The translations under genes were made by a program, and so were the position numbers. Of a stretch of DNA of 23,068 nucleotides, positions 14,254 through 21,482 are shown in pieces. Position 1 is the stretch's first letter, and every line of letters starts with the position of its first letter. This DNA comes from JAYQPD01 sp046050105. GTDB taxonomy: Bacteria; Patescibacteriota; Minisyncoccia; Phycocordibacterales; UBA918. The DNA lies in contig JBJOQE010000059.1 of assembly GCA_046050105.1 (NCBI GenBank), positions 1 through 23,068 of the forward strand. The letters are read 5' to 3'. The notes beneath the pieces are model-generated. The model had not been told where the DNA came from and searched no databases. It saw nothing but the letters and a program-made list of their open reading frames with translations.

Positions 14254-14535
14254 CTAGCGTACGCGCTCGAGCCCCACGGTGCCAAGGGCAATGTTCAAAA
14301 TCGCAACAGCAGAGAGCATAACCACAAACCCAATGATGCCAAAAATCATGTGACGCTTCCCCGTGGCGCGCGCAGCCTCTTCAGTGCCGTTCTTTACATA
14401 CTCAAAGACACCCCAGAGAAACACCACCATCGCCACCACAAACATGAGCGTGATGAGCGGGTAGATGATGACATTCTTCACCGTCGTCACAATGGAGACG
14501 GCAAATTCGTTCGCGGCATACGCGACGTTAATCAT
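14254..14535 (-). CDS. T4SS-type pilin-like protein (copy 5)
   Basis: 93 residues from ATG 14535; a TTG one codon earlier is also possible. Two transmembrane helices (IIYPLITLMFVVAMVVFLWGVFEYV and MIFGIIGFVVMLSAVAILNI) flank a short charged loop KNGTEEAARATGKR. The W-G-x3-Y and G-x2-E-x3-R pattern matches the small VirB2/TrbC-like T4SS pilin family common in Patescibacteria. A cleavable N terminus is short (INVAYAANEF). It starts 8 nt after the stop of the previous copy, so it is translated from the same message. Last gene of the array. No VirB4 or VirB6 is nearby in the window. Confidence 0.75.
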   Translation of the reverse strand: MINVAYAANEFAVSIVTTVKNVIIYPLITLMFVVAMVVFLWGVFEYVKNGTEEAARATGKRHMIFGIIGFVVMLSAVAILNIALGTVGLERVR

Positions 14536-14543
14536 CAAGTCAA

Positions 14544-14909
14544 TTAGTTACGAACGCCTGGTACTGTTGGGGTGATGATAGTCCCTCCCGTAAGGCCAAT
14601 TGCATCAGCAAAGATGTTCACAATGCCCTGGAGTGAAAGCATGAGTACAAGACCCACCACCGCCCAGATCATAAGTGACTGGCCGCTCGCGCGCTTCTCT
14701 TCATCGGCACCGCCAAGTACGAAGAACTTAAACATGCCCCAGATGAAGGACACGATAGCAGCCGCAATGATAAGGGGGATAACATACCCGTTGATGAAGT
14801 CGGTGATGCTCTTGAGGTATCCCTTCAAGTTACCCTGGTTGGCAAAGGTCTGTGCGCTCGCCATAAAGGGAAGTGCAAACGATGCTGCAATTAACAGTGA
14901 TTTTTTCAT
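14544..14909 (-). CDS. T4SS-type pilin-like protein (copy 4)
   Basis: 121 residues with a classic signal peptide (MKKSLLIAASFALPFMASAQ), then two helices (YVIPLIIAAAIVSFIWGMFKFFV and MIWAVVGLVLMLSLQGIVNIF) around GGADEEKRASGQ. Closely resembles copy 3 (same FIWGM, GLVLMLSLQGIV and GGA-x-EEKR), so these two are recent paralogues. No Shine-Dalgarno; TAGAAT ends 7 nt before the ATG, so the message may be leaderless. The C terminus has a short Thr/Pro tail. Two-helix processed pilins of this kind can polymerise or sit in the membrane; which applies here is unknown. Confidence 0.82.
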   Translation of the reverse strand: MKKSLLIAASFALPFMASAQTFANQGNLKGYLKSITDFINGYVIPLIIAAAIVSFIWGMFKFFVLGGADEEKRASGQSLMIWAVVGLVLMLSLQGIVNIFADAIGLTGGTIITPTVPGVRN

Positions 14910-14964
14910 AGTGATAATTCTAACGTGTTTAATGGATTACGAACAGAGGGCATTTTGCAAAAGG

Positions 14965-15318
14965 CTATTGGAACGGATTGATGTCGGGCCCAGCCACCAC
15001 TCCCCCGCCAAAGCCGAACACCTCCACCAGAAGCATCACAATGCCCTGGAGTGAAAGCATAAGTACCAAGCCAATAACTGCCCATACTGCAACCTGCTTG
15101 CCCTTTTCTCGCTTCTCTTCGTTTGCACCGCCCAACACAAAGTATTGAAACATACCCCAGATGAACGCCACAATCGCTGCGGCCATAATGAGCGGGATGA
15201 TGTAGCCATTCACAAAAGAAACCACGCCGCCGATATATGCCTCGAGCGGTGAAGCATTAAATGCAGCCGAGGCGAAAAGTGGGAGCGAGAGGGCCGCGGC
15301 AAGCGCAATGTGTTTCAT
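14965..15318 (-). CDS. T4SS-type pilin-like protein (copy 3)
   Basis: 117 residues: signal peptide MKHIALAAALSLPLFASA-A, helix YIIPLIMAAAIVAFIWGMFQYFV, charged turn GGANEEKREKGK, helix VAVWAVIGLVLMLSLQGIVMLLV, then a Gly-rich tail GFGGGVVAGPD. Near twin of copy 4. It lies 87 nt after copy 2 and 55 nt before copy 4 in the same orientation, consistent with one operon or internal promoters. Confidence 0.82.
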   Translation of the reverse strand: MKHIALAAALSLPLFASAAFNASPLEAYIGGVVSFVNGYIIPLIMAAAIVAFIWGMFQYFVLGGANEEKREKGKQVAVWAVIGLVLMLSLQGIVMLLVEVFGFGGGVVAGPDINPFQ

Positions 15319-15405
15319 ACAATACTATGCGGCAAAATTACGAGTATCCTTCTATTCTATCTAAATAACGGTCAAATAGCGGGGTGGGTGTGGATTCTGA
15401 GGGGA

Positions 15406-15717
15406 CTAAAAGAATATGGCATTCCGCACCAAAGACACCAAACCCCACATCCCCACCATAACCGTGAGGCCGATGACGCCGGTAATGAGCACCATGCGGC
15501 CTGTTTGAGCACTCTCCTCGCTCCCGCCGTTGATGACCCAGTGCTTTGCGAGCCCCCATATAATGTAGAGAAAGGTGAGGCCGATGATGATCGGTATGAG
15601 CAACCGTGCAAAATCGGCAACCCACCCCACCACCTCTGCAAAGTTTTGCGGCGCAGCGAAAAGTGGTGTGGGGAGTAACGCAAGCGCTCCAATGAAAAAG
15701 ATGTTCTTCATGGTCAT
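15406..15717 (-). CDS. T4SS-type pilin-like protein (copy 2)
   Basis: 103 residues; ATG 15717 or the second Met (15711, MKNIFF) could start. Signal peptide ends at LFAAPQ. Helices LLIPIIIGLTFLYIIWGLAKHWV and MVLITGVIGLTVMVGMWGLVSLV flank INGGSEESAQTGR. More divergent from copies 3 and 4 but with the same W-G and GG-x-EE landmarks. It begins 2 nt after the stop of copy 1, so translation is probably coupled. Confidence 0.8.
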   Translation of the reverse strand: MTMKNIFFIGALALLPTPLFAAPQNFAEVVGWVADFARLLIPIIIGLTFLYIIWGLAKHWVINGGSEESAQTGRMVLITGVIGLTVMVGMWGLVSLVRNAIFF

Positions 15718-15719
15718 TG

Positions 15720-16247
15720 CTAAAACGGCGTGAGCTGGCTTACCGTGCCTTGGATAATTTTCAGAATGAGTTCTGCACCAAGGATGAGAAGACCGCCCAA
15801 CACTGCGTAGGTAAGCGCACGCGAAGCTTTCGTGACCTGCTCCTCGCTACCGCGCGCCATAACGTAAAGGAAACCGGCGTAAATGATCATGAGCACGATA
15901 ATGGGAATTGCGAACAGAATGAGAATGTCGATGAGTGCGATAAAGAACTCTCCGAAGGAACCAAATGACAGCGGGTTACAGAGTGTGGTCCCACTGCCGC
16001 CTGTGCCACATTTTGAGGATTCTCGATTCCCTTTTGTGGGAGTAAAACCATCATTGATGGTGCCACCTCGCCCATCATTTATGGTACCCCCGCTACCATC
16101 ATTAAAGGTGCCACCTCGACCATCATTGATAGTTCCTTGTGCGCTTAACTGAGGAGAAAATAAGAAAAAATAAAAGAGAGTGGCAAAAATCACAAGAGTA
16201 GCACATAGGGGCGCCTTAGAAAGCTTTCTGTAGTTGGTAGTTTGCAT
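15720..16247 (-). CDS. T4SS-type pilin-like protein with GGTINDG repeats (copy 1)
   Basis: About 175 residues from ATG 16247; GTG 16262 is an alternative. Either start lies inside the end of the upstream solute-binding gene (overlap about 32 bp). After a signal-like hydrophobic segment (LVIFATLFYFFLFSPQLSAQ) come four copies of a 7-residue unit GT(I/F)NDG(R/S)G, then two Cys 13 residues apart (C-x12-C). The usual pair of pilin helices follows (FIALIDILILFAIPIIVLMIIYAGFLYVM and ALTYAVLGGLLILGAELILKII) around ARGSEEQVTKASR. The repeat insert makes it the odd member of the array; it may expose a flexible surface segment. Confidence 0.8.
   Translation of the reverse strand: MQTTNYRKLSKAPLCATLVIFATLFYFFLFSPQLSAQGTINDGRGGTFNDGSGGTINDGRGGTINDGFTPTKGNRESSKCGTGGSGTTLCNPLSFGSFGEFFIALIDILILFAIPIIVLMIIYAGFLYVMARGSEEQVTKASRALTYAVLGGLLILGAELILKIIQGTVSQLTPF
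16047..16136. repeat. 21-bp tandem repeat encoding GGT(I/F)NDG units
   Basis: About four units of 21 bp in frame within the first pilin gene. In-frame short repeats of this type can change in copy number and alter a surface protein. Confidence 0.8.
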
Positions 16248-17511
16248 GTTCAATAGATTCACTAATCTTCTTGCGGCCTGAGGTCACGGCTTCAATCATT
16301 TCACGAAGTGCCACTGAGCTCATCTCCGGCTCTGGGTCGAGCCACCCGCGTGCGATGAGCGCTGCTTGGTACATAATATCACCCACTGGGCTTCCGTGTT
16401 TTAACGCGATGAGGTCGCGCCGCGCTGGGGCCAGTGCGAGCTCGCGAACAAGCGTATCGGTCACCGGTGTCATGGTGAGGGTTTGCGCCACTTCATACGC
16501 TCCAGCGGGGTTTTTGGAAGTCTTTGGGATAGTAAATGCATACACAGTGCCATAGCCCTTGCGGTTAATCTCATCAGCGCCCTGCGGCACTTCTGCAACA
16601 TCGAAATTTAAGTTGGCGTTTCCATCACGGAGTGAGGCAAATTCACTACCAAACCCAAAGTACAGTGCAAGTTCTTCTGCCAAGAATGCCTCGCGGTCGT
16701 TTTGCATACCGCGATTCCAAGAATAAGTAACGGTCGACGGGTTCGCAAACTGCGTGAAGAAACGAATGGCAGCGTCTGCTGGTGTCGACACTTCAGTACC
16801 GTACCCAATATTGAGCTGCACCAAGAAGTTATTATTTACAATTTCCACCAACCTACTCCCGGCCTGGGTGAGGAGCATCAGTAACACCTGCTTTGCATTT
16901 TTCACATTGGCATACTCACCAAAAGCGATGGTGCTCACCGTAATATCGTTATTATCTTCACGTCTTGTCACCGCTGGCACCGTGTCGCGCACCAACTCTT
17001 CCCAGGTGCGCGGCGGGTATGCAAGACGCGCCGACGAGAAGATATCGCGGTTCCAGTACATTACGAGGGGATCGATGGCAAATGGAAAGCCATAGAAACC
17101 ATCAGGAAAAAGGAATATTTCGGCACCTTCTGCAAAGGCATTGCGGTATTCGCGCACCGAGAGATTATCGTAGGGAATAGCGGTGAGCTTCGGCGCTTGT
17201 GAGACCAAAAGTTCATGGGGCAACAACACAAGATCAGGACCTCTCCCCTCTGCAATGCTGTTGGTAAGCGTTTCGGAAAAACGTTCAGCATCCTGCTCGA
17301 CATACTTCACGGTGCCCCACCGTTGATCTTGCCCCACCATATCCCCAAACACTTGATCAAAGGCTGTCTGGTTTAATGTTCCCCAAATGGTGACGCCAGC
17401 TTGGAGCGCATCTGCTTCCCGATCAAACCCGCGGAAGCCTGCAAACATAAGGAGGCCGCCGAGCGCCAATGCCCCGAAGACCGCGAACATAATAATTTGA
17501 AAAGGTTTCAT
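16216..17511 (-). CDS. Membrane-anchored extracellular solute-binding protein (family 1 type)
   Basis: 431 residues, usual length for a type-1 periplasmic-binding-protein fold. An N-terminal helix (about 5-25, IIMFAVFGALALGGLLMFAGF) without a lipobox Cys anchors it in the membrane. Family landmarks: GRGPDLVLLPHELL (pattern PDvv), then GFPFAIDPLVMYWNRDIF (family GxPxxxxxxxLxYNKDLF), PPRTWEELV and KGYGTVYAFTIPKTSKNPAGAYEVA (family G-x-W-x-x-xIxxxSKNpeaAwef). Such proteins bind sugars or other small solutes for ABC importers, but no permease or ATPase is adjacent. It overlaps the methyltransferase upstream (ATGA, 4 bp) and the first pilin downstream, so it may serve the pilus/envelope operon rather than a transporter (inference). 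Confidence 0.85.
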   Translation of the reverse strand: MKPFQIIMFAVFGALALGGLLMFAGFRGFDREADALQAGVTIWGTLNQTAFDQVFGDMVGQDQRWGTVKYVEQDAERFSETLTNSIAEGRGPDLVLLPHELLVSQAPKLTAIPYDNLSVREYRNAFAEGAEIFLFPDGFYGFPFAIDPLVMYWNRDIFSSARLAYPPRTWEELVRDTVPAVTRREDNNDITVSTIAFGEYANVKNAKQVLLMLLTQAGSRLVEIVNNNFLVQLNIGYGTEVSTPADAAIRFFTQFANPSTVTYSWNRGMQNDREAFLAEELALYFGFGSEFASLRDGNANLNFDVAEVPQGADEINRKGYGTVYAFTIPKTSKNPAGAYEVAQTLTMTPVTDTLVRELALAPARRDLIALKHGSPVGDIMYQAALIARGWLDPEPEMSSVALREMIEAVTSGRKKISESIEHANYQLQKAF

Positions 17512-18038
17512 ATTTTTTTGAATGCAAGCCCATAGTGGTGTGACCCTGCAGGAAAAGTGCGCGTGAAGTTAAACCCTGCGTGTGCGCCAAGCTTTTTTGC
17601 TTCGTCTTCTCCCACTACCAGGTCGGCATGGGGGCCCATACCACCGAACGAGTCGGTCCAGTCGATGATAAACATCTTGCCGCCAACACGGAGAAGACGC
17701 GAGGCTTCTTCCAGTGCGTGCTTACGGTTCCCCATTTGAAATAGCACGTTTGCGAACACCACCGCATCAAGTGTGCCGTCGGCAAGCCGCACACCCCGCG
17801 GCGACTCAAGGTCTGCCCAAATAGTTTCTATATTGGTTATTTTCTTCGCACGCGCTTCCTCGGCAATGCGCTTTGCAAGATCTTTCTGTATTTCAATAGC
17901 GAACACTCGGCCATCTGGCGCCACCGCGCGTGCAAGCGCAAAAGAAAAATGCCCACTCCCCGCGCCGATGTCCGCAACGCGGTCACCCTTGAGGAGATGG
18001 AAATGAGAAACAGCGTTTTGCGGTATGACAAAATCCAT
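17508..18038 (-). CDS. SAM-dependent methyltransferase (class I)
   Basis: 176 residues. Motif I VADIGAGSGHFSF (21-33) binds SAM; the acidic end of strand 2 is VFAIEIQ; later LDAVVFANVLFQM and LLRVGGKMFIIDW are motifs II/III of the Rossmann-like fold, of the UbiE/Methyltransf_11/25 type. The opening FVIPQNAVSHFHLLKGDRV is shared with a group of small prokaryotic methyltransferases whose substrates are mostly unknown. It heads the operon with the solute-binding protein and pilins, linked by a 4-bp overlap, so a cell-envelope or protein substrate is conceivable. TATACT ends 10 nt before the ATG, so the leader is very short. Confidence 0.88.
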   Translation of the reverse strand: MDFVIPQNAVSHFHLLKGDRVADIGAGSGHFSFALARAVAPDGRVFAIEIQKDLAKRIAEEARAKKITNIETIWADLESPRGVRLADGTLDAVVFANVLFQMGNRKHALEEASRLLRVGGKMFIIDWTDSFGGMGPHADLVVGEDEAKKLGAHAGFNFTRTFPAGSHHYGLAFKKI

Positions 18039-18047
18039 TACCTACAC

Positions 18048-18053
18048 AGTATA
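18048..18053 (-). promoter_or_regulatory. Start-proximal -10 of the methyltransferase operon
   Basis: TATACT on the minus strand, with 9 nt between it and the ATG at 18038. A normal start distance would give a leader of 0-3 nt. No good -35. Confidence 0.45.
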
Positions 18054-18131
18054 CAGCGACGAACACACCCTTTGGTTCATGGGGTGAGGATAGAGCGGTC
18101 GCTTATGCAACACGGTCTACGAATGAGAGTC

Positions 18132-18154
18132 ATACGGAGGACGATCCTCCGTAT
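18132..18154. other. Perfect 10-bp hairpin
   Basis: ATACGGAGGA/TCCTCCGTAT around CGA. Not followed by T residues on either strand, so not a plain terminator. It sits beside the larger nested structure. Confidence 0.6.
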
Positions 18155-18162
18155 CTTCAAAA

Positions 18163-18276
18163 ACCGCCAAAATACTTCAGGTACAAGGCGCGGGTGGTCT
18201 CCGAGGAAGCCGTAGAACACTACGGTGACCGACGGAGACGGGGCCCGCAACACAGTAGCTGAACAATTCTGGCGGT
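18163..18276. ncRNA. Nested rod-like structure in the gyrA-methyltransferase gap; candidate RNA
   Basis: The 370-bp gap 18039-18408 has no convincing gene. Five helices nest around one axis: ACCGCC/GGCGGT (18163-18168, 18271-18276); TTCAGGTAC/GTAGCTGAA with one mismatch (18176-18184, 18255-18263); GCGGG/CCCGC (18190-18194, 18244-18248); GTCTCCG/CGGAGAC (18197-18203, 18233-18239); CCGTAG/CTACGG with AACA loop (18210-18215, 18220-18225). Internal loops of unequal size separate them, as in rod-like regulatory RNAs. It could be a separate RNA or part of the gyrA 3' UTR. A weaker AAAAGCA/TGCTTTT hairpin lies at 18284-18308. Strand and function are unknown. Confidence 0.45.
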
Positions 18277-18408
18277 GTTTCCTAAAAGCAATGAGGAAAA
18301 ATGCTTTTATTCGAGGCGCTAAGGTGCGACGGCGCGAGGTGTACAAGAGTACTGTGAGTGTCGCCGCGACGAAGGCGACGACAGAGAAAAGTATTTTAAC
18401 CAGCGCGT

Positions 18409-20931
18409 TTAGAAGCAGACTGAGGAGGCGATGCTATCACCTTCGTACAGCTTCATCACTCTCACTCCCTGTGTCTGTCGTCCAAGAGTTGGCACCTGGA
18501 TAAGTGGCAAACGAATCACCTGACCCTTCTTCGACATAACCACAAGTTCTCCCTCTTGTTTGTACTCGGTCGTGAGCACCTCGCCGCCAATGACGGGGCC
18601 AGTCTTTGAAGTAACCTGTGCGGTTTTGATACCTGAGCCGCCACGGTTCTGTACCTTGTATTCTTTTGCAGCAGTCATCTTTCCGTAGCCGTTTTCAGTA
18701 ACGACGAGAATTTCCATATCCTTTGCGCCTGGGTTGCCCTTTGGGTTTGGAATGATGCCGGTGCCCACAATAGAGTCGCCCTTCGCGAGCTTCATACCGC
18801 GTACGCCTGCGGCGGTGCGGCCCATGGCACGGATGTCGGTTTCCTTAAATCGAATCGACTGACCTTTTGAGGTAATCACCACCACTTCGTCACCCTTAGA
18901 CACAAAGCGCGCTGCAACGAGTGCGTCGCCTTCATCGAGCGAAATAGCAATAAGGCCATTGCGACGCACATCAGCAAACGCTTTTGCGGCGACTTTCTTC
19001 GTGGTGCCAAACTTCGTCACCATCATCAGTGATTGATCCTCCAAACCTTTTTCACCTTTTCGTACGGGAAGTACTGAAGTGACACGCTCACCATCTTGAA
19101 GTGCGAGGAAGTTCATAATCGACTTTCCTTTTGTGGCGCGCTTTCCTTCCATGATGTCGTACATCTTGGTTTGATATACCTTGCCCCTGTCGCTAAAGAA
19201 GAGGAGGTCGCTATGCATTGAGGTGGTCACCAAGCTTGTGACGAAGTCTTCTTCTTTCGTGTTGAGGTCTACCACGCCAACACCGCCTCGCTTCTGTGAA
19301 CGATATTCAGACGGGTTGGTGCGCTTGATGTAGCCGCCTTGCGTAAGCACAAGCACACTCTCTTCGTCGGCGATAAGGTCTTCAACTGAGAGTGTTTTCA
19401 CTCCGCCTTTCACAATCTTGGTGCGGCGGTCGTCGCCGTATTTCTCGGCGAACTCAGCGAGCTCTTTCTTCACAATCGCGAGCATCTTCTTCTCGCTCTT
19501 CAAGATTGCTTCGAGCTCTGCGATGAGTGCCTGAATTGCTTTGAGCTCCTCTTCAATCTTCTTGCGTTCAAGACCGGCAAGCTTCTGAAGACGCATGTCG
19601 AGAATCGCCGTTGCCTGACGATCTGAGAACTTAAATTGCTTCATCAAGGCCGCATGCGCAGTGGGCACATCCTTCGAAGCACGAATGGTCTTGATGATGG
19701 CGTCGATGTGGTCGAGCGCCTTCTTAAGACCCAGGAGGATATGCTCGCGGTCTTGCGCCTTAGTCAGGTCAAACTGCGTGCGACGACGCACCACATCCTG
19801 GCGATGCTTGATGTACTCCTGGAGAATAGACTTAAGGGAAAGTGTCTGCGGTACCCCATCAACAAGTGCCAGCATGTTGTAGTGGAAGGTCTCTTCGAGC
19901 TGGGTGTGCTTGTAGAGTTTGTTGAGCACCGTCTGTGGTTGTGCACCACTCTTAAGTTCTACCACCACGCGGATGTCTTTTGTTGACTCGTCGCGGAGGT
20001 CGCGAATGCCTTCAATACGCTTGTCACGCACCAAGTCGGCAATCTTCACGAGCATGTCTGCCTTGTTTACGCGATACGGAATCGACGTAATGATGATAGA
20101 GAATGCTCCCTTTTTATCCTCCACGATGTCTGCTTCACCGCGTACCACCACGCCGCCTTTGCCGTTCGTGTAAGCATGCGTAATGTCTTTCTGGTTGAAG
20201 GCTACTGCTCCCATCGGGAAGTCGGGACCCTTCACATGCTGGAGCAAGTCTTCATTTGTTGCCTTGGGGTCTTCGATGAGGTGTCCAATCGCATTTGAAA
20301 CTTCACGGAGGTTATGTGGCGGAATGTTCGTCGCCATACCTACCGCAATACCCAAGGTGCCATTCAAGAGAAGGTTGGGCGCAAGACCTGGGAGCACCGA
20401 CGGCTCTTTCTTCGTGCCGTCAAAGTTCGGGCGCCACGCCACAGTGTCTTTTTCCAAATCACGCAAAAGTTCCTCCGCCACGCGGGACATTTTTGCTTCC
20501 GTGTAACGGTACGCAGCTGCGCCATCACCGTCAATAGAGCCAAAGTTACCTTGACCAAGCACCAATGGGTAGCGCGTTGAGAAATCCTGCGCAAGTTTTA
20601 CCATCGCGTCATACACGGCCACGTCGCCGTGGGGGTGAAACGAACCGAGCACATCTCCCACTACCGTCGCCGACTTTTTAAAACGTGCCGTCGCAGTAAG
20701 GCCGTTCAAGCGCATTGAGTAGAGAATGCGGCGGTGCACTGGCTTCAAGCCATCGCGCACATCAGGAAGCGCGCGCGAAGTAATAACCGACATCGCGTAG
20801 TCGAGGTATGACGTGCGCATTTCGTCGGTAATGCCTTGCGCGACAATGCCGCGCTCAGGAGCGCTTACCGTAGACTCACCCTCTGGCACTACGCCCTCCC
20901 CTTTACCTGCTGATGCTTTACCTTTTGCCAT
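18409..20931 (-). CDS. gyrA: DNA gyrase subunit A
   Basis: 840 residues, normal length. It cuts and rejoins DNA in the gyrase heterotetramer that introduces negative supercoils with GyrB. Seen: N-terminal low-complexity extension (1-30); LPDVRDGLKPVHRRILYSM (55-73); quinolone-pocket segment HPHGDVAVYD (99-108); RY of AAAYRYTEAKM with catalytic Y143; coiled-coil tower (about 390-500); GyrA box QKRGGVG (546-552), which separates gyrase from topoisomerase IV; then beta-pinwheel blades to the C terminus. The residue equivalent to E. coli Ser83 is Val104; Asp87 is kept as D108. Last gene of a minus-strand unit with the MBL-fold and anchored proteins, but with its own extended -10. Confidence 0.96.
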   Translation of the reverse strand: MAKGKASAGKGEGVVPEGESTVSAPERGIVAQGITDEMRTSYLDYAMSVITSRALPDVRDGLKPVHRRILYSMRLNGLTATARFKKSATVVGDVLGSFHPHGDVAVYDAMVKLAQDFSTRYPLVLGQGNFGSIDGDGAAAYRYTEAKMSRVAEELLRDLEKDTVAWRPNFDGTKKEPSVLPGLAPNLLLNGTLGIAVGMATNIPPHNLREVSNAIGHLIEDPKATNEDLLQHVKGPDFPMGAVAFNQKDITHAYTNGKGGVVVRGEADIVEDKKGAFSIIITSIPYRVNKADMLVKIADLVRDKRIEGIRDLRDESTKDIRVVVELKSGAQPQTVLNKLYKHTQLEETFHYNMLALVDGVPQTLSLKSILQEYIKHRQDVVRRRTQFDLTKAQDREHILLGLKKALDHIDAIIKTIRASKDVPTAHAALMKQFKFSDRQATAILDMRLQKLAGLERKKIEEELKAIQALIAELEAILKSEKKMLAIVKKELAEFAEKYGDDRRTKIVKGGVKTLSVEDLIADEESVLVLTQGGYIKRTNPSEYRSQKRGGVGVVDLNTKEEDFVTSLVTTSMHSDLLFFSDRGKVYQTKMYDIMEGKRATKGKSIMNFLALQDGERVTSVLPVRKGEKGLEDQSLMMVTKFGTTKKVAAKAFADVRRNGLIAISLDEGDALVAARFVSKGDEVVVITSKGQSIRFKETDIRAMGRTAAGVRGMKLAKGDSIVGTGIIPNPKGNPGAKDMEILVVTENGYGKMTAAKEYKVQNRGGSGIKTAQVTSKTGPVIGGEVLTTEYKQEGELVVMSKKGQVIRLPLIQVPTLGRQTQGVRVMKLYEGDSIASSVCF

Positions 20932-20970
20932 CCCAAATCGCTTACTAGTGTGGATAAAAAATACGTGCCT

Positions 20971-20979
20971 ATTCTAACA
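20971..20979 (-). promoter_or_regulatory. Extended -10 promoter of gyrA
   Basis: TGTTAGAAT on the minus strand, a TGN plus TAGAAT, about 40 nt ahead of the gyrA ATG, between the upstream stop (21003) and gyrA. -35 not convincing. Confidence 0.5.
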
Positions 20980-21002
20980 TACAATGCCTCCTTGCCGCTT
21001 AC

Positions 21003-21443
21003 TTAGCGCACCTCAATCAAAACCGGCTTCCCCACGGTACTGGTATCTTCCTGTATCGGTGTCGCCGCCCCGGTGGTGGCACTTTCCATGAAGTCGGTGG
21101 TGCTCTCCTCCTCCTGCTGGCGCGCTTCGAGCTCTTTTTTGAAGTTGGCAACACGTTCCTGGAGTTCTTCGGGTGTATCAGCGGCACTTTCGCTCGTGTC
21201 TGCTGCAGGAATGGTGGCCTTGGGCACCAGTGGAGAGAGTGCGTCCATCATGAGTGCAGTACTGCTCGCCACACCATTATCGAGTGTGCCGATGGTCGCA
21301 AAACGCGCCGGGAGGGTGGTCACCCACACAAGCGCTACAAGCGTGGTAAGTGTGCCAGCAGCAATGAGTGCTACATGCGACTTAACCTCCGGCGGTTGCT
21401 GGCGGAGTTGCGTAATAATTTTTTGATACCAGTGTGACTTCAT
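21003..21443 (-). CDS. Single-pass membrane protein, function unknown
   Basis: 146 residues. A short basic N terminus (MKSHWYQKIITQLRQ) precedes one transmembrane helix (about 24-42, VALIAAGTLTTLVALVWVT), then an Ala/Ser/Thr-rich outer part with a short predicted coiled coil (PEELQERVANFKKELEARQQEEE, about 90-112) and a disordered tail. Composition suggests a spacer or linker, not an enzyme. It lies 39 nt after the MBL-fold gene and about 70 nt before gyrA. A five-codon reading frame (ATG at 21457 to TGA) ends on its start codon as ATGA and follows a GAGGAGG site (21470-21476), so coupled initiation is possible. Confidence 0.75.
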   Translation of the reverse strand: MKSHWYQKIITQLRQQPPEVKSHVALIAAGTLTTLVALVWVTTLPARFATIGTLDNGVASSTALMMDALSPLVPKATIPAADTSESAADTPEELQERVANFKKELEARQQEEESTTDFMESATTGAATPIQEDTSTVGKPVLIEVR

Positions 21444-21457
21444 ACGTAGTGTGGCAT
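21440..21457 (-). other. Possible five-codon upstream frame (MPHYV)
   Basis: ATG 21457 to TGA 21440-21442, overlapping the ATG of the next gene at 21443. GAGGAGG lies 12 nt upstream of this ATG and 26 nt from the real start. It would explain how a distant ribosome site serves the membrane-protein gene. Could be chance. Confidence 0.25.
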
Positions 21458-21482
21458 GAGTATCGTATGCCTCCTCTGTGGG

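Noticed and set aside
16047..16136. CRISPR array
   Set aside because: The repeats are contiguous, in frame and without spacers. No other regularly spaced repeats or cas genes occur in the window.
18039..18408. Small membrane protein on the minus strand after gyrA (hydrophobic stretch LFSVVAFVAATLTVLLY near 18350-18400)
   Set aside because: No ATG or GTG start, no ribosome site, and the rest of the frame crosses the nested helices; the plus-strand frame 18225-18503 is equally unsupported.
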